From Volvariella volvacea V23 (taxonomy: Eukaryota; Basidiomycota; Agaricomycetes; Agaricales; Pluteaceae), in NCBI GenBank assembly GCA_000349905.1, contig KB722769.1:73046-137045 (forward strand): a stretch of 64,000 nt of DNA, in the 5' to 3' direction. The notes under the pieces are model-generated. The model searched no databases. It saw nothing but the letters and a program-made list of their open reading frames with translations, and was not told the origin of the DNA. Position numbers and translations under genes: made by a program. Below are positions 11,593 to 23,704 of this stretch, one piece after another; within the stretch, counting starts at the first letter, position 1; every line of letters begins with the position of its first letter.

Positions 11593-13718
11593 TTAGTTCA
11601 AAGGATAGGTGCCTGCATCATGTAGAATCAAAACCCCGCATTCATCAGCATCACCTTGACGATCCAGTGTAGCAAAGCGACCCCTCGCTTCGCATTCAAA
11701 CTCATACTCCATATCCTCTGCGTTCACCCCCGCGTGCTCTCCTCTAACCCGTCTAACCTCCTCCAGTACATTTGAGCCATGCAACACACTTGCAGCCGTA
11801 AAAAGACTGAACACCTCCCCTCTACCAGACCGGAAGTACGCCCAAAGATTTATAATATTAAGAATTCCTAAAAAGACCGTCGAAGCGATGACATAACCCC
11901 GAGACGCCGTGAACGCAAGCACCGGTTCTGAAATTACTCCCTGAGTGAATCTATAGCCAAGAGCGCCCGTCATGTAGAATTTCATCGCTGATCGCAGATA
12001 CCGTGTGTACGCCTCTGTTATATCTTCTATATGCATCGGGTACCAAGTTCGAGCGGGAAATGTGCTGAGAGGCCCAGTGGAAACCTGGTCCCAACCGAAA
12101 ATCAAACTAGCCTGGATTTTTGATTCGGCAGGAAGTGGCTCTGGCGGTGTGGGACTTGTACCACGCGAGAGCTCGCGGAAGACGGTCGTGAAGAAGAGCT
12201 CTACCTGCCTCTGATGAAGATTACCCAGTGATGGTGTGTTTTTTAAAGGGGATACTACGATACTGCCTCCCTCGTTCCTTGCTTCAACAGTTTCAATGGA
12301 GAAACCTGGAGAGCATGCGAGAATTGCAACGCGAAACAGATCTGAACCGAAGGTTGGTATCGTTGAGAGATCGAGGGATACGGACCAGTGTGGGACGGAT
12401 GTCCGGTATAGGAGCGCCCAGACGGAATAGCCGTCTGAGGGGATATCGTTTGTGGTTGTATCCCAGATCGTGTACGACCCGTTCAAGGCGGCTGAAGCAT
12501 AGTGTATCTCAAAGGAGTAAAAATCGTCAACTGCAAGCCTTGTCGTTAAAAATAAGGCACAGGAGGTTCAAAATGACTTACGATCAGCACTCATGAATCT
12601 GGAAGTGAGATTTAGTGCAACGCCTAGTGACTCGTAGTGAGCGATTAAGGTCCCGTTAGTGAATAATCTTGAGAGTGGTAAGCCCTCCGTGTCCGTTTGC
12701 CACCAATTGCACACCGGGCGCAGTACAAAAGCATCGGTGACCCATCTGGAGAAGACCGTCGGTGAAAGACCAAGAGGGAAGGGGACGATGTACTCCAGGG
12801 ACTCAGAAGTCCGAATGGAAGGGTTAAAGGAAGAATTAGTGAGGTTCATCGCCATTTCGGCCCAGATTACCAGGGCCGCCTCTCGAAGTGTGTTGTTCAT
12901 GCCTGTACTAGGGATGTAATGTTGGTAAGTTGGGTATGTACGAAGAGTACTAGATGAGCCGTGCTTGATACGATCAATTGAAGGTAGTCATTGAGCGACA
13001 AATTACAGACCTGTTGTTGACAACTGCCACGGAATCGGGACCTATAGCTGCCACCATCCACATCGCCGCACCAGAATCGAGCATAACACGGTGAACAGAG
13101 ACTATTTAAAGTACGTTAGCCTGGATATCGAGCTAATAATTCATTCAGCTGAAGTACGAACGCGCAGCGGGTGCCAGTGCAGATATCGCTGTTACAATAA
13201 AGCCACAAAGAACCGCAATGATAAAATAAAGGCTACATTCTCGCTTTATGATAATGAGAAATGCAGTAATAGTTCCCAGAGAGCTCGAAGATACTGAATT
13301 TGCTGTGGCTAGATCGACGCCTCCAGGGCCACGGTGCTGTCCACCGCTGGACGTCCTCAAAAGGCGCATAAATTCTTCTCCCTGCCATCAATTTTGTGGG
13401 TGAGTTTCAAACGCTCAGTTATTGATTCGGCACACACCTTTAAATCAACGATTAGACTTTTCATTGGGTGCAGTGCCAATAAAATCGTCAAAATACTAAT
13501 GGTCGTAGTTCCCGACCTTATAGCCACTGTGAACCCTTGAGCCAGTTACTCTTGGGTAAATGAAGGTACTCGTGCTTACCCAAACTCTCAACACTATAGG
13601 TAGAGCCTGGCACCAGAACGGTACGGTATAGAACAAACCAACAGAATGAGAGATACCCCACAGATATAACTGGGAGCAAGGAGAGCCTAATATCACTGAT
13701 GAGCGTCCTCAATTTCAT
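11593..13718 (-). CDS. Array copy B: predicted four-TM membrane protein, unknown function
   Basis: Six exons on the minus strand, all open with GT-AG junctions in the family's conserved phases. Exon 1 (start ATG at 13718) encodes MKLRTLISDIRL and the first membrane segment (SVGYLSFCWFVLYRTVLVPG). Exon 2 holds the second (TISILTILLALHPMKSLIVD). Exon 3 begins GEEFMRLLR and contains the third (YFIIAVLCGFIVTAISALAP). Exon 4 is short (VSVHRVMLDSG). Exon 5 has TYPTYQHY, an N-glycosylation-rich stretch and the WVTDAFVLRPVCNW motif. Exon 6 carries FRVAILACSPGFSIETVEA, QIQ-type KIQASLIFGWDQV, the fourth segment (GYVIASTVFLGILNIINLWA), FRSGRGEVFSLF and the tail ending LHDAGTYPLN. No disabling change seen. 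Function and known domain: none recognised. Confidence 0.85.
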
Positions 13719-14958
13719 GGTTGAGTCGACCAGAAGAGAACGCCAGGATGGGACATTAATGGCCCACAGATGTCCGTTTCCATGCGGTATTTAACGGGTA
13801 TTGCATCGGGAGTTTGGGCCATGGCGCACAAGGAGATATAGCGTGCGGCGCCAAACTGGTGTATTGCGGCCTAGTAGTGACATGGTATTACCATATCGAG
13901 CACTTGATGTGGGCTTCGAAAGTTCGTCGCTGAGAATTATACAGATAAGGGAACATTGAACATGTTCACGTGTACCACACCTTATTGTCCTCCATATAGA
14001 GCAATTTGAAATGCAGTGTAGGATGCTGTGGCGAATTATAAGTCATGGGGCTGACCACTGCATATACTACGAAAAGCCAAAGACCCAGAAGGCGGGTGTG
14101 GCAAGTGTCCCTTCAATGACCCCTGCCGGATTTGCACGCGCGCTGCAGTGAGCATGCATAGTGTCCTATGCGGAACACGAGTATTCACTCAGTGCTCGGG
14201 ATTCATGGACGATAAGAAAGGATAAGACAAATACTTCACTGCCTGTACTTGCCGCTCCATGAGACATCGACTCCAATCAATGATGAGATAACCCTACCAA
14301 GCCCTGGAGTAGCGACTGTGCTTGTTGGTACAGCTGTGAGTAAAAATAGACATGCCGCAGGAGAACCAGCTAGGCTAGTATACGGACTGCATGCCGTGTC
14401 TGTTCCGATGATCTGAGCCCAGGGTCACCAGGATCTCAGGACATGAGCTACACCGCAGTCGATTCTGGTGGGATACATTCCAGCGCCACCGCGACCGCTG
14501 TGACAGGCGATGTCACATACGCAGTCACTCCAACGCTGCTCATCCACTTGTGTCGAAGACGATCACCGCCCATTCTAGAACTGCATGCAGCGATTTCTGG
14601 AAATCTCCGGTGTGGGGTGATCCCAGGATCGATTGGATTTCTGTTGCGAAATCTGGGTTGCAATGTTGCTTTCAACATTCCTAGTTGCGCCTCTCATACA
14701 AGTCCTTGGGTGGGTGCTGGGTTACTGGTTGAGCTATGTTTCGTCCGGAACTTGTCCAAAACACTGGCTCGCAAGCCAAGTTTGAAGTACCTCCCGGGTG
14801 GTTCGTCACAATCAACGCGGTACGTCGCGTCATACTTTACTTTTCGAGATCTACGCCACCTCATCTTAATCGTTTATGGTATCTAGGTCAGTCGTAAGAC
14901 ATACAATCAATTAATCACCTGCGATTTCGAGATTCAAGGAAAACAGAAGAGTCACTTT
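13719..14958. other. Intergenic; unresolved upstream exon of the oxidase possible
   Basis: Upstream of both copy B (minus) and the amino-acid oxidase (plus). A 147-codon plus-strand frame at 14443-14886 ends 73 bases before the oxidase start but shows no recognisable motif. A short GC-rich stretch at 14484-14527 resembles the inverse of 7388-7426. No other structure seen. Confidence 0.4.
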
Positions 14959-17516
14959 ATGGTTAACAAATGGGGTCAGCCTAACGCGAAGATGCGAGAC
15001 TTGATTACTGCAGAAGACGCGATTACGATCCTTCCACACGACAAACCAATCATTATCGAGTTGAATGTCTACTTCTCTACTGCTGCTCGCACCAAAGGAG
15101 AGGCGCTCAAGGCAGACAGGTATAGAAGTTCCAGACTCAACGTCGTTGGAGTGAGCAACTCCTCTACACAAAATATTGCACCGCCTCATGCTTTATATTT
15201 TAGAACCAATTGCCTCCCAATGCCCCCAAAGGCTTCACAGACCACAGCACCTTCATCGTGCGCTCAGAACGCTTACAGATTTCGCATTTCCTTATCCGTT
15301 TATAGATCTTTGTGGAAGACGCTCCTGCCGCAGCTCAAGCTCCTGGTGCACCAGGATATGGTGACTCGTGAGTTCGCAATTATAGATTCATATCATCTAG
15401 GTGATCCTCGTGTAACCGCATGATTTCTTAGGCTTATCACCCTCAATATGTTCCAGGGCGAAGTCCCTCCCCTTCCATCCGCCACTGGTTCTCATGCGCT
15501 CAGCCAAACAGGTAAAAACGCCATCCAAGAGTTCCTAGACTTATGTACGAATCCAACAAAATCTGGGCCTATTGTCGATCCTGTGACTATCATCCCACCG
15601 CCAGTCAGACCGCCTTCCCCATATCCAGTTTGTATTATCGGTGCTGGTGTTTCTGGTTTGTATATCGCTATGATGCTCGACTCGCTTGGCATCGAGTATG
15701 AGCTTATGGAAGGCTCTGGACGCACCGGAGGAAGACTTCACACTCATTACTTCCAAAAGAAACCTGGAAAGTACCAATACTACGTGAGCATTTCCTCACC
15801 TGTTTTATAACCACCATGTTGCAAACACAAACGATAGGACGTGGGTGCTATGCGCTATCCCAGAACCACGTTCATGGCGCGCACATTCGAACTCGTAGAA
15901 AAACGACTCGGTATCGCCATGATCCCTTACCTCCGTAAACAAGATAATGCATTCCTGTCATATAACAACATCAGCATCACCAAGGCAGAAAGCTGTGGTT
16001 TCAAACCTGGAGAAGATATATTCAAAGTCAGCCTTCATAAGGATGGCTACGTCCCACAGGAATGGCTTGAGAGAGGGTCTGGCTACTTCTGGGAAGTGAT
16101 TCTCGGCGAGTTGAGAAAGCTCTTCGTGGATCATCCGTTCCCTGTTGCTTTTGAGAAGCTCAAGGCCTTCGAGGATCACTCGGTTACTAGTTACTTGCTA
16201 TTGGAAAAGAAGATCCCGTTCCCTGTCGTCAAATGGTGGGAGACAGTGGAATCACGTACGGGCCTTTTCGATCTGTCGTTGGTCGAAACGGTGTTGGCGT
16301 CTCTGGTCTTCATGGATCCTAATGTGACCGGAGAAGTTGACTGGCGGTGCTTCGAGTGCGTACTGCTCATACCCTCAATGGTCCTTACCTTTTGTGCCAA
16401 CTCGTAATTGCAGCGGTGGTTCTGAAGTCCTTCACAAGGCCATGACCGAACGAATCTCGACCCAACCTCAGCACTATATGCGCGTCACCGCCATCAAGGA
16501 GACGGACAACGGGCAATCCCTAACGGTCACATTCGACTCCAGCCACAGCCCTCGTCCATATCACTCCAAAATCCGAAAGAAGTACTCACAAGTCATCTCC
16601 ACCATGTCTCTTGCGTGCCTCCGAATGGTCGACCTCGACGAGCTCTACCTCTCCTACGGACAGCGCAACGCCATCCGTCAGCTGACCTACACACCGTCCA
16701 TCAAGATTGGCATCCAGTTCAGGACCGCCTGGTGGGAGAAGCTCGGCATCGTCGGTGGACAGTCGTCGACTGACCGTCCGATCCGGGATGTCGTCTACCC
16801 GTCGTATGGTCCAGACGACTCGCATCCTGGTAGCGAGAGGTCGAACTGCATCATCGCGTCGTATAACGGGATGCAAGACTCCCAACGACTTGGAGGGTTG
16901 ATGAACGGTAGAGATTCTCCGGGGGAGAAGGTCATGCTCGATCTCGTCATGCGTGATCTTGCGGCCGTGCATCAGGTCGACGTTGAGATGCTATGGGATG
17001 AGTTTGAAGATTACTTCCCGTGGGATTTTTATCGCGATGAATTCCAACTCGGTGAGCTTATCTCGTAAATGGCGTCGTGCACCAGGAAACTGACTGCTGT
17101 CTTTCTTTCCTTTCCTTTGACTAGGCGCATTCTGTCAATTCGGACCTAATCAATTCAGGTGTATCTATCCCTATGTAACGCAACCAGCTTCGAGGGACCA
17201 GCGCTTCCACTTTGCTGGTGATGCTACAAGCACCTTCCACGGGTAGGTCGCAGCACAATAGGGTGGCTATGCTGATACCGTAATTTGATGCTCATGGATC
17301 TCTTCCAGTTGGGTTGCTGGTGCTCTCAACAGTGCATGGCGCGCCGTTCTCGGAATGCTTCTAGCGCATCCAGAGCTCAACCCGAATCCTGATGAAGATA
17401 TAATCGCCAAATTCAAGAAGGAGTGGGGAAACTCGGAGGAATGGGACCAGAGAGCGTTGGCGGCGCATACTTACCTTGCTCGCGAGCTTACCAAGTTGGA
17501 TCTCCAATCTGCATGA
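14959..17516 (+). CDS. FAD-dependent L-amino-acid oxidase (flavin amine oxidase family)
   Basis: This flavoenzyme is expected to oxidatively deaminate L-amino acids to keto acids, ammonia and hydrogen peroxide. Eight exons join in frame: 14959-15150, 15204-15257, 15306-15367, 15432-15783, 15838-16355, 16414-17051, 17125-17242 and 17309-17516 (713 residues). The Rossmann FAD motif is CIIGAGVSGLYIAMMLDSLG with the acidic ELMEGSGRTGGRL following. The oxidase core has RYPRTTFM, FDGGSEVLHKAM and SYGPDDSHPG. The C-terminal FAD motif is HFAGDATSTFHGWVAGALNS. The 130-residue N-terminal extension, spread over four exons, depends on my splice choices: a GTGAGC donor after 15150 and introns of 53, 48 and 64 nt. 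An in-frame stop lies just upstream, but a further 5' exon cannot be excluded. It is on the opposite strand to the surrounding array. Confidence 0.85.
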
Positions 17517-17767
17517 GCTGCTCGTCCTGTTTGTCTGGTTTCTATTTCTTGTCGAGTTGGGAACATGTACGGTGTGTATTTGGTAGCACGATGACAGCTG
17601 TTGTCATACTTGGACAGAACAATGTTATCGGACCTGGTCTTGCGGATTTGAAACATGGCGATAGCAACAGACAGAGGGCAATGAAAAGTAGGGAAAAATG
17701 CAACGTAATAAATATCTATCAGGCCACTGGTACTCCAGGAGTATCTTTGAATGCACATGGAGAAAAT

Positions 17768-19864
17768 TCAATGAAGTGGGTAAGTGCCCTCTTCATGGAC
17801 AGTTAAGGCTCTTCCCCCGTCGCTGGCATTGTGATCCAAAGTAATGTAGCGGTTCCTGTATTCATCTTCGAACTCGCGCTCCAATTTCGTCCCTTCCGTT
17901 GGTTTATCCTCTCTAAACCTCGTCACCTCTCCTGGTACATTCGATCCATCCATAATGCTCGAAACCGTAAAAAGGCTGAACACCTCCCCCTTCTGTGATC
18001 TGAAAAACGCCCAGATATTTAACACGTTCAGAATAGCCAACAAGACCGTCGAAGTAATAGCGTAAGCTCGAGATGCCGTAAAAACGAGAGTTGGGCTGCG
18101 AATTATCCCAGGTAGTGTCTTGTTTCCAAGAATGCCTGTCAGATAGGGCTTGGCGGCCGATTGGAGGAAGTTTGAATACATTGCGGTGATGTTGGGTGTT
18201 GGCATTGGTCTTAATACTACTTTGTCCCCCGAGTTGTAGTTATACGTATCGATAGATTCGAGCTGATCCCAGCCCACGACCAGGCCGATTTGAACTGGTG
18301 TGCTTGTGCCACGTCGTCCTACGATGAATGGGGTCGCGGGTCGTGAAAGTTCATCGAAAAGTGCTGGGAAAAAGAAATCTGATTCTCTCCAATCTAGATT
18401 GCCCGGTAGAGAGTCCTGGCTGTTGTGGCTGAGTGATCGGAGGACAGTGATATCCCTCCCATTGTTTTGTGCCTCGACAGTCTCGATGGTAATGTTAGGA
18501 GAACATGCAAGAGCGGCCATATGCCATTTAGTCTCTTCGGCGTCAAAACCCTCAACAATCGGAATGCCTGTTAAATCGAACGACAGCGGCGTATCGATTT
18601 CTGGGAAATGTATGAGTATCCAGACGGAATACCCCCCTTCAGGAACATCTTCACTGGCGGTGTTGAAAATCATAAACTCGCCATCAAAGGCTGAAACATA
18701 ATACATAAAATAGTTGCGGTGTTCATCAACTGTAACAGAATTAGGTAGCGGTTGGGCTTAACTAATGACAGCTCACTTTGTGCTGGGCCAAATGTTGCAT
18801 TAAAACTGATATTCAGTTTCGGAAGAGTTCCCGCCAGATCCAGCGTCTGAGATACGCTGAGTTCAGTTGGAATTCTGATATCGCTTGATTGCCAATCGCA
18901 CCAAGGGTGCATCACGAAAGCATCTGTAATCCATTTGGTAGAGATGTCGTAGGAGAGATTGGTTGGGAGTGGAATGAGGTACTGAGGATCAGATGAACTG
19001 AAGGAGTAGTTAACATTCAAGATCCCTTCTGCCCATACAAGTGAAGCCGAGTGTTGAAGTCTGCTCCACATTTCATTTGTGAGTAGACGTTGTCGATAGA
19101 TTGGATTCCGATAAATGTATCTGAGTTGCGATTAGGGAGATTAAAATTTTCATGATAAAGATGAATACTGACTGCAAGCTATTCACAGATAAAGCAGGAA
19201 TAGCCGCCACTTCAAAGGTCGTGTTATAGGAATCAACCACGACATCATGCACAGACACTTCAGTGTATTAAGTGTCAACTCAATTCGAATAAAAATACCA
19301 CGCATATTACTTACATGCAGCGGGTACGAGTGAAGAGGTTGCCTTGGCGATGAAACCAAAAATGAACGCAACCACAAACCAGATGCTACAGCTCCGAGAA
19401 ATGAGGATCGGGATCGTTTTCCATATTCCTAATGACGTCGATGATAGTGAATTTGCGGTGGCAACAGTTAGGCGCTTGTTCCTATCTTGCAACTTCAGCA
19501 CGCGTACGAATTCCTCTCCCTGTCTCTGAGTTCAGCGTATCGAATCGCTTAGGAAGGGTGTTGCGGCAACAAACTCTGAGATCAGCAATAAGGCTTCGAA
19601 TTGGCTGCAATGCCAACCCAATAATGACAATATTGACTGAGGTAACTACAGACTTCACAGTTGCTATACATTAATGGTCTATATGTTGACAACCACACAA
19701 AAGCGGTAGCACTTACTGAAATTATCCGTGGATGTGTCAATGAACCTCGACACGGGCACCGGAACGACACGATATTGCACAACCCAACAAAACGCGAGAT
19801 ATAAAAATGATAGGATGGGGAGTGGAAGTAACTTCAACACGCTCACGACTGTGTCTAAATTCAT
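17768..19864 (-). CDS. Array copy C: predicted four-TM membrane protein, unknown function
   Basis: Six minus-strand exons, start ATG at 19864 (MNLDTVVSVLKLLPLPILSF). Membrane segment 1 contains LYLAFCWVVQYRVVPVP; segment 2 VNIVIIGLALQPIRSLIADL, whose exon ends at a less usual GTTTGT donor. Exon 3 begins GEEFVRVLK and carries segment 3 (WFVVAFIFGFIAKATSSLVP). Exon 4 is SVHDVVVDSYNTTFEVAAIP; exon 5 has WITDAFVMHPWCDWQ. Exon 6 has YYVSAFDGEFMIFNTAS, ALACSPNITIETVEAQN, segment 4 and a tail ending TVHEEGTYPLH. The ectodomain carries several N-x-S/T sites. C, D, G and J share EGGYSVW-type and FRSxKGEVFSLF-type sequence, which separates them from B, E, F, H, I and K. A decayed RRT8-like fragment lies upstream (20828-21028). 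All junctions keep frame. Confidence 0.83.
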
Positions 19865-20827
19865 GGCTTGAGGAGAGATGCGATAGGATGGGGGCACAAG
19901 CATAGAGTCGACCCTTCCGTTTGTTGTGCTTAAATTATAGTTGCTTGTGTGAGAAAAGGGAAATTCCACATGCAGCGGTGCGTGGTTGATGTGCCCTGAG
20001 TGCAAAACCTGACAAGGAATGATACCCTACCACAGCTTCATGCAAGGAACCAGTGCTCAGTTGCGAGTTTAGGTATAGATAAGAACATGTTGAACACCTC
20101 GCTATTTCCGTCACTGGAATCGCGGATCATCGAAAAGCTTCGTTTTGTGGAGCTCAAGGTCTACATCACTGCACTGACTGATGAATGGCCATGAGCCAAA
20201 GCTCTATACCCTCACTGGGTGCAACGTGGGAGGCACGGGAGGCTTTGACTGACTTTGGTATCCTATCAGCCGCTCACAATTCTGGGAGCCGCGTTGCCGA
20301 TCTTACCACGAATGTTACTGCGGCATTCCTTGCCGCATTCGAAGTCCTGTTAAGGCATCGGTTCCCTGTGCAACATATAGAAGGGCCATCCCCTCATCGT
20401 AAAATGCTCAACAATCTCTAACTGATTTCATCAGGATGACGACGGAGGCCGATGGCATGGTACCCGGAAAGCTACGCCTCTTCAATAGTACCCGAGCACA
20501 GCTTAAGCGGGTCATCAAATTTAAATGTCATGGTTTCAGGTCCTACTTTTAAGGAAATCGGGGGATATGGGCAAGAGGAATTACAAAGGCTGGGGACTCA
20601 ATAACAATTGCGAATGGGTGATGGAGTAGTAGGGATTGTAGCGTCCTTCTGACAGACTTTAACTCCCTTCAGGGTTTCCATGCTCGAGAACGCAGACATC
20701 TAACCACCTCCAACTCTGGTAATCGCACTGGATTATAGCATGTAGAGTATACAGATGCGACATTGGTGCTTAACATACGAAGACTGCGTGCTTACTCTTC
20801 TCTCCACTTGGTCAAGTACCACCCATT
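19865..20827. other. Intergenic; no gene seen
   Basis: Presumed upstream region of copy C. Short open frames only (for example 20000-20194 and 20185-20421), none recognised. A tandem of the decamer ccccattcta lies at 20822-20845, at the truncated end of the neighbouring RRT8-like relic. Confidence 0.45.
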
Positions 20828-20845
20828 CTACCCCATTCTACCCCA
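20822..20845. repeat. Short tandem repeat (10-mer, about 2.4 copies)
   Basis: Two full copies of a cccattctac unit plus a partial copy. It coincides with the point where the RRT8-like relic loses similarity to the intact gene, so it may mark a deletion junction. Confidence 0.8.
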
Positions 20846-21028
20846 TGTGAAGAAGAGTGCGAGAGTAACTATAGATACTGTCAGAGGTAGGATACAAGAT
20901 AGCAGAGGCGGATGGAGCCATTCGTGAGCTAGTAGGAACGGAATGGAATATGGCACGTAGATGAACGAACAATTGGGAAGAGTTTGGAGTGATACTGGTG
21001 GGTACAATAGAGGCGTCATCTGCAGCAT
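20828..21028 (-). pseudogene. RRT8/EI24-like relic 1 (5' part of exon 1), upstream of copy C
   Basis: On the minus strand this reads MLQMTPLLYPPVSLQTLPNC, then IPFLLAHEWLHPPLLSCI and VSIVTLALFFTWG, and stops. It matches the first 75 or so residues of the intact gene at 47723-48919 (TTPLLYATPHPPVPLQSLPN, IPYLLAHTWLHPPLLSRI, VSLVTLALFFTF). The rest of the gene is missing. Same strand as copy C, whose start lies about 960 bases downstream. Confidence 0.85.
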
Positions 21029-21387
21029 CATAACGCGCAGAAGTCTAATCACCTCAACATCAACGGCAGACAGGACACGCCGCAGAGTTCGGTACATTTC
21101 GTACTATACCCAACCCAGACAAGAAAACGTGTAAATCACTAGTTTCTCCCAGCCTTGGAAACTCCATGCACCGTTGCACGCACGTGCGCAAACCACAAAC
21201 GTTCAATGCATAATCGATAATCCTTCAAATGCTCGTTCAATCTCGCCGCTACGGATGACGAGCCCCCTGCTACATTCACCCTTTCCACCCCCCTCCCTTG
21301 TCGCTGTTTTAACTACAACCACTTCTTACCACCCGCTTCACCTCATTTTTAGCGCATACATGCCTGAGCTATTCAACACACCCTAAT
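21029..21387. other. Intergenic; no gene seen
   Basis: Short region between the 3' end of copy D and RRT8-like relic 1. A pyrimidine-rich run occurs around 21260-21340. No coding signal recognised. Confidence 0.45.
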
Positions 21388-23704
21388 CTAACCGTTACCG
21401 TTCCATAGTGAGCCAAATTCATAATGTAACGTATACAGCAGTTGCGAGCATACAAAGAGACTATTGAAACCTAAAAACGAATCATGACATCGCACGCATT
21501 CTCTCGTATAAAGCACAGAAGGGGAAGCAGGAACCAATGACTCCTTTTCATCCACGTCGTCCTGATTGTTCAGGGTGTCCCCCAAGCATAGGGTGCCCTT
21601 ATTCAGGGTAATGAAGCGCTCTCCTGATGTCTTCTCGAATTTGGCAAGCAAATCCTCTTCACTGGCATTTCGTTTCGCGTTTTCCCTAAAATGTCTGATC
21701 CCTTCTGCTACGTTCGAATCATGCAACAAGTCTGCAACGGTGAACAAACTAAACACCTCTCCCTTTGTGGACCTAAAAAATGCCCGAATATTGAGGATGT
21801 TCAAAGTCAGCAACAGAATCGTCGAAATAATAGCATATGTCATAGATGCTGTGAAAGCGAGTGTGGGTTTGTATATTATTCCAGGTACTTGGGTCGTGTT
21901 CAGAGCACCTGTTAGGTAAGGTTTGGCAGCTGATTGAAGATACCTCGCATACGTTGCGGTAACGTCGCGTATTGGGAAGGATGACCATTCTGCGTCATCG
22001 GACCTACGACTGAATCCAAAGGTGCTGATGTCGGGAATATTGGTGATGGCTTGGGAATCGACGCCGTGGTAGCCGTTGAAGCTGAAGGGTGGAGGTAAAT
22101 TTAAAGTATAATCTAGCTTAATGGTTTCAACTCGATCCCATCCAAAGATGAGACCGGTCTGAACTTGTGTGCCTGACCCATGTAGTCCTAGGAGGGATGG
22201 GGTTGCTGTATTTGGAGGTTCATCAAGAAGTGCGGTGAAGAAGCGATTGGCTTCACTCTGATCTAGATTACCCTGTCGGCCATCGGCTATGTGCTGTTGG
22301 ATGGTGATAACCCTCCCCTCGTTCTGCACCTTAACGGTCTCGATGGAAAAATTAGGATAACAGGCGAGAGTGGCAATACTAAATCGTCCTCCGTCTCCAG
22401 GAGTGGTCGGCACATCTGTGAGATTGAATGATAGGCCAGAGGTGCGCAGCTCATCTTGTATGAATGCCCAGACGGAATACCCTCCTTCAGGAACATTGTC
22501 ACTAGTGGTGTTGAAGCTGGTAAAATAGCCATTGTAGGCTGAGACGGAGAACATCGCGTAGCTAATAGGCGAGGAATCACCTGTAGCAGGATTAGGTAGA
22601 GGAGAAGCCCGACTAATGACGGCTCACCGTGTAACGAAGAATTGTATGAGCTCACAAAACCGATGTTCAGTTCTGGAAGAGTTCCATTCAACTCCAGTTT
22701 CCCATCATCGTCTAGGTCAATCGATAGTGTTAGATTGCCTGACTGCCAGTTGCACGAAGGGCGCATCGCAAAGACATCTGTGACCCATGTGGCAGACATG
22801 TTGTAGAAGAGATCTGTTGGGAGCGGAATGAGGTACTGAGGGCGATCAGAAGACTCAGAAGAAGGCTCTGCTGGACTAAAGGAGTAATTGACACCCAAGG
22901 CTGCTTCTGCCCATACAATTGAAGCGGCATGCTGAAGTGTTCTCCTCACTCCCTCATTAGGCGAATAAGCTTGATAGGTTGGACTGTCGTTAAAATCTCT
23001 GAATTATAGTTAGAGACGAAAGTTACATTGAATAACGAAGCTAAATACTGACGATCGCAAATCCCAAGGCGAAGCAAGGATTGCTCCTACATCAAAGGTT
23101 GTATCATTAGATTTAAGAAAGACTTCGTGCACGGTCACTTGTAATGCGTTAACTTTCAATTCAATTCAAGTAGAAGACGGTGCATATGATACGTACATGT
23201 AGCAGGAGCAAGAGAAGAGGTCGCTATCACCACAAAGCCAGAAATGAATGCGACCAAAAACCAGAAGCTACAGCTCCAACGAAGGAGGATTGGGATCGTT
23301 TTCCATATTCCTAATGAAGCGGATGATAATGAATTTACGTTGCCGATAGTTATGCGCCTGCTTTTATCTTGCGAATTCAGCAAGCGCAGGAATTCCTCTC
23401 CCTATCTCTAAATTTAACCTATCGAATGGCTTAAGATGCGCAAGCATACCTTGAGATCGGTAATGAGGCTTCGAATTGGTTATAGTGCCAACCCAATGAT
23501 CACGATATTGATCGTGGTGATTCCAGACTTGATAGACACAAAGCACTCGTACTCACTGAAATTCTCCGTAGATGTATCGATGAACCTAGACGTGGGAACC
23601 GGAATGATACGACCTTGCACAATCCAACAAAATGCGAGATATAAAGATGATATGATAGGGAGCGGAAGTAGTTGCAGCACGCCCAAGACTGTGTTTAGTT
23701 TCAT
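21388..23704 (-). pseudogene. Array copy D: membrane-protein family member with one nonsense codon
   Basis: All six exons can be read from ATG 23704 (MKLNTVLGVLQLLPLPIISS), with exon 3 GEEFLRLLN, segment 3 WFLVAFISGFVVIATSSLAP, exon 5 WVTDVFAMRPSCNWQ and exon 6 from MFSVSAYNGYFTSFNTTS. Exon 2 carries an in-frame TAA (complement of 23480-23482) inside membrane segment 2, where copy C has Gln in GLALQPIRSL. Nothing else disrupts the frame, so this is either a young pseudogene, a sequencing error or a polymorphism. The ectodomain has an extra stretch (VDSQAITNIPDISTFGF region) absent from most copies. The C-terminus departs from the usual tail after DDVDEKESLVPASPS and ends in a hydrophobic extension. 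RRT8-like relic 2 lies upstream at 25615-26015. Confidence 0.8.
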
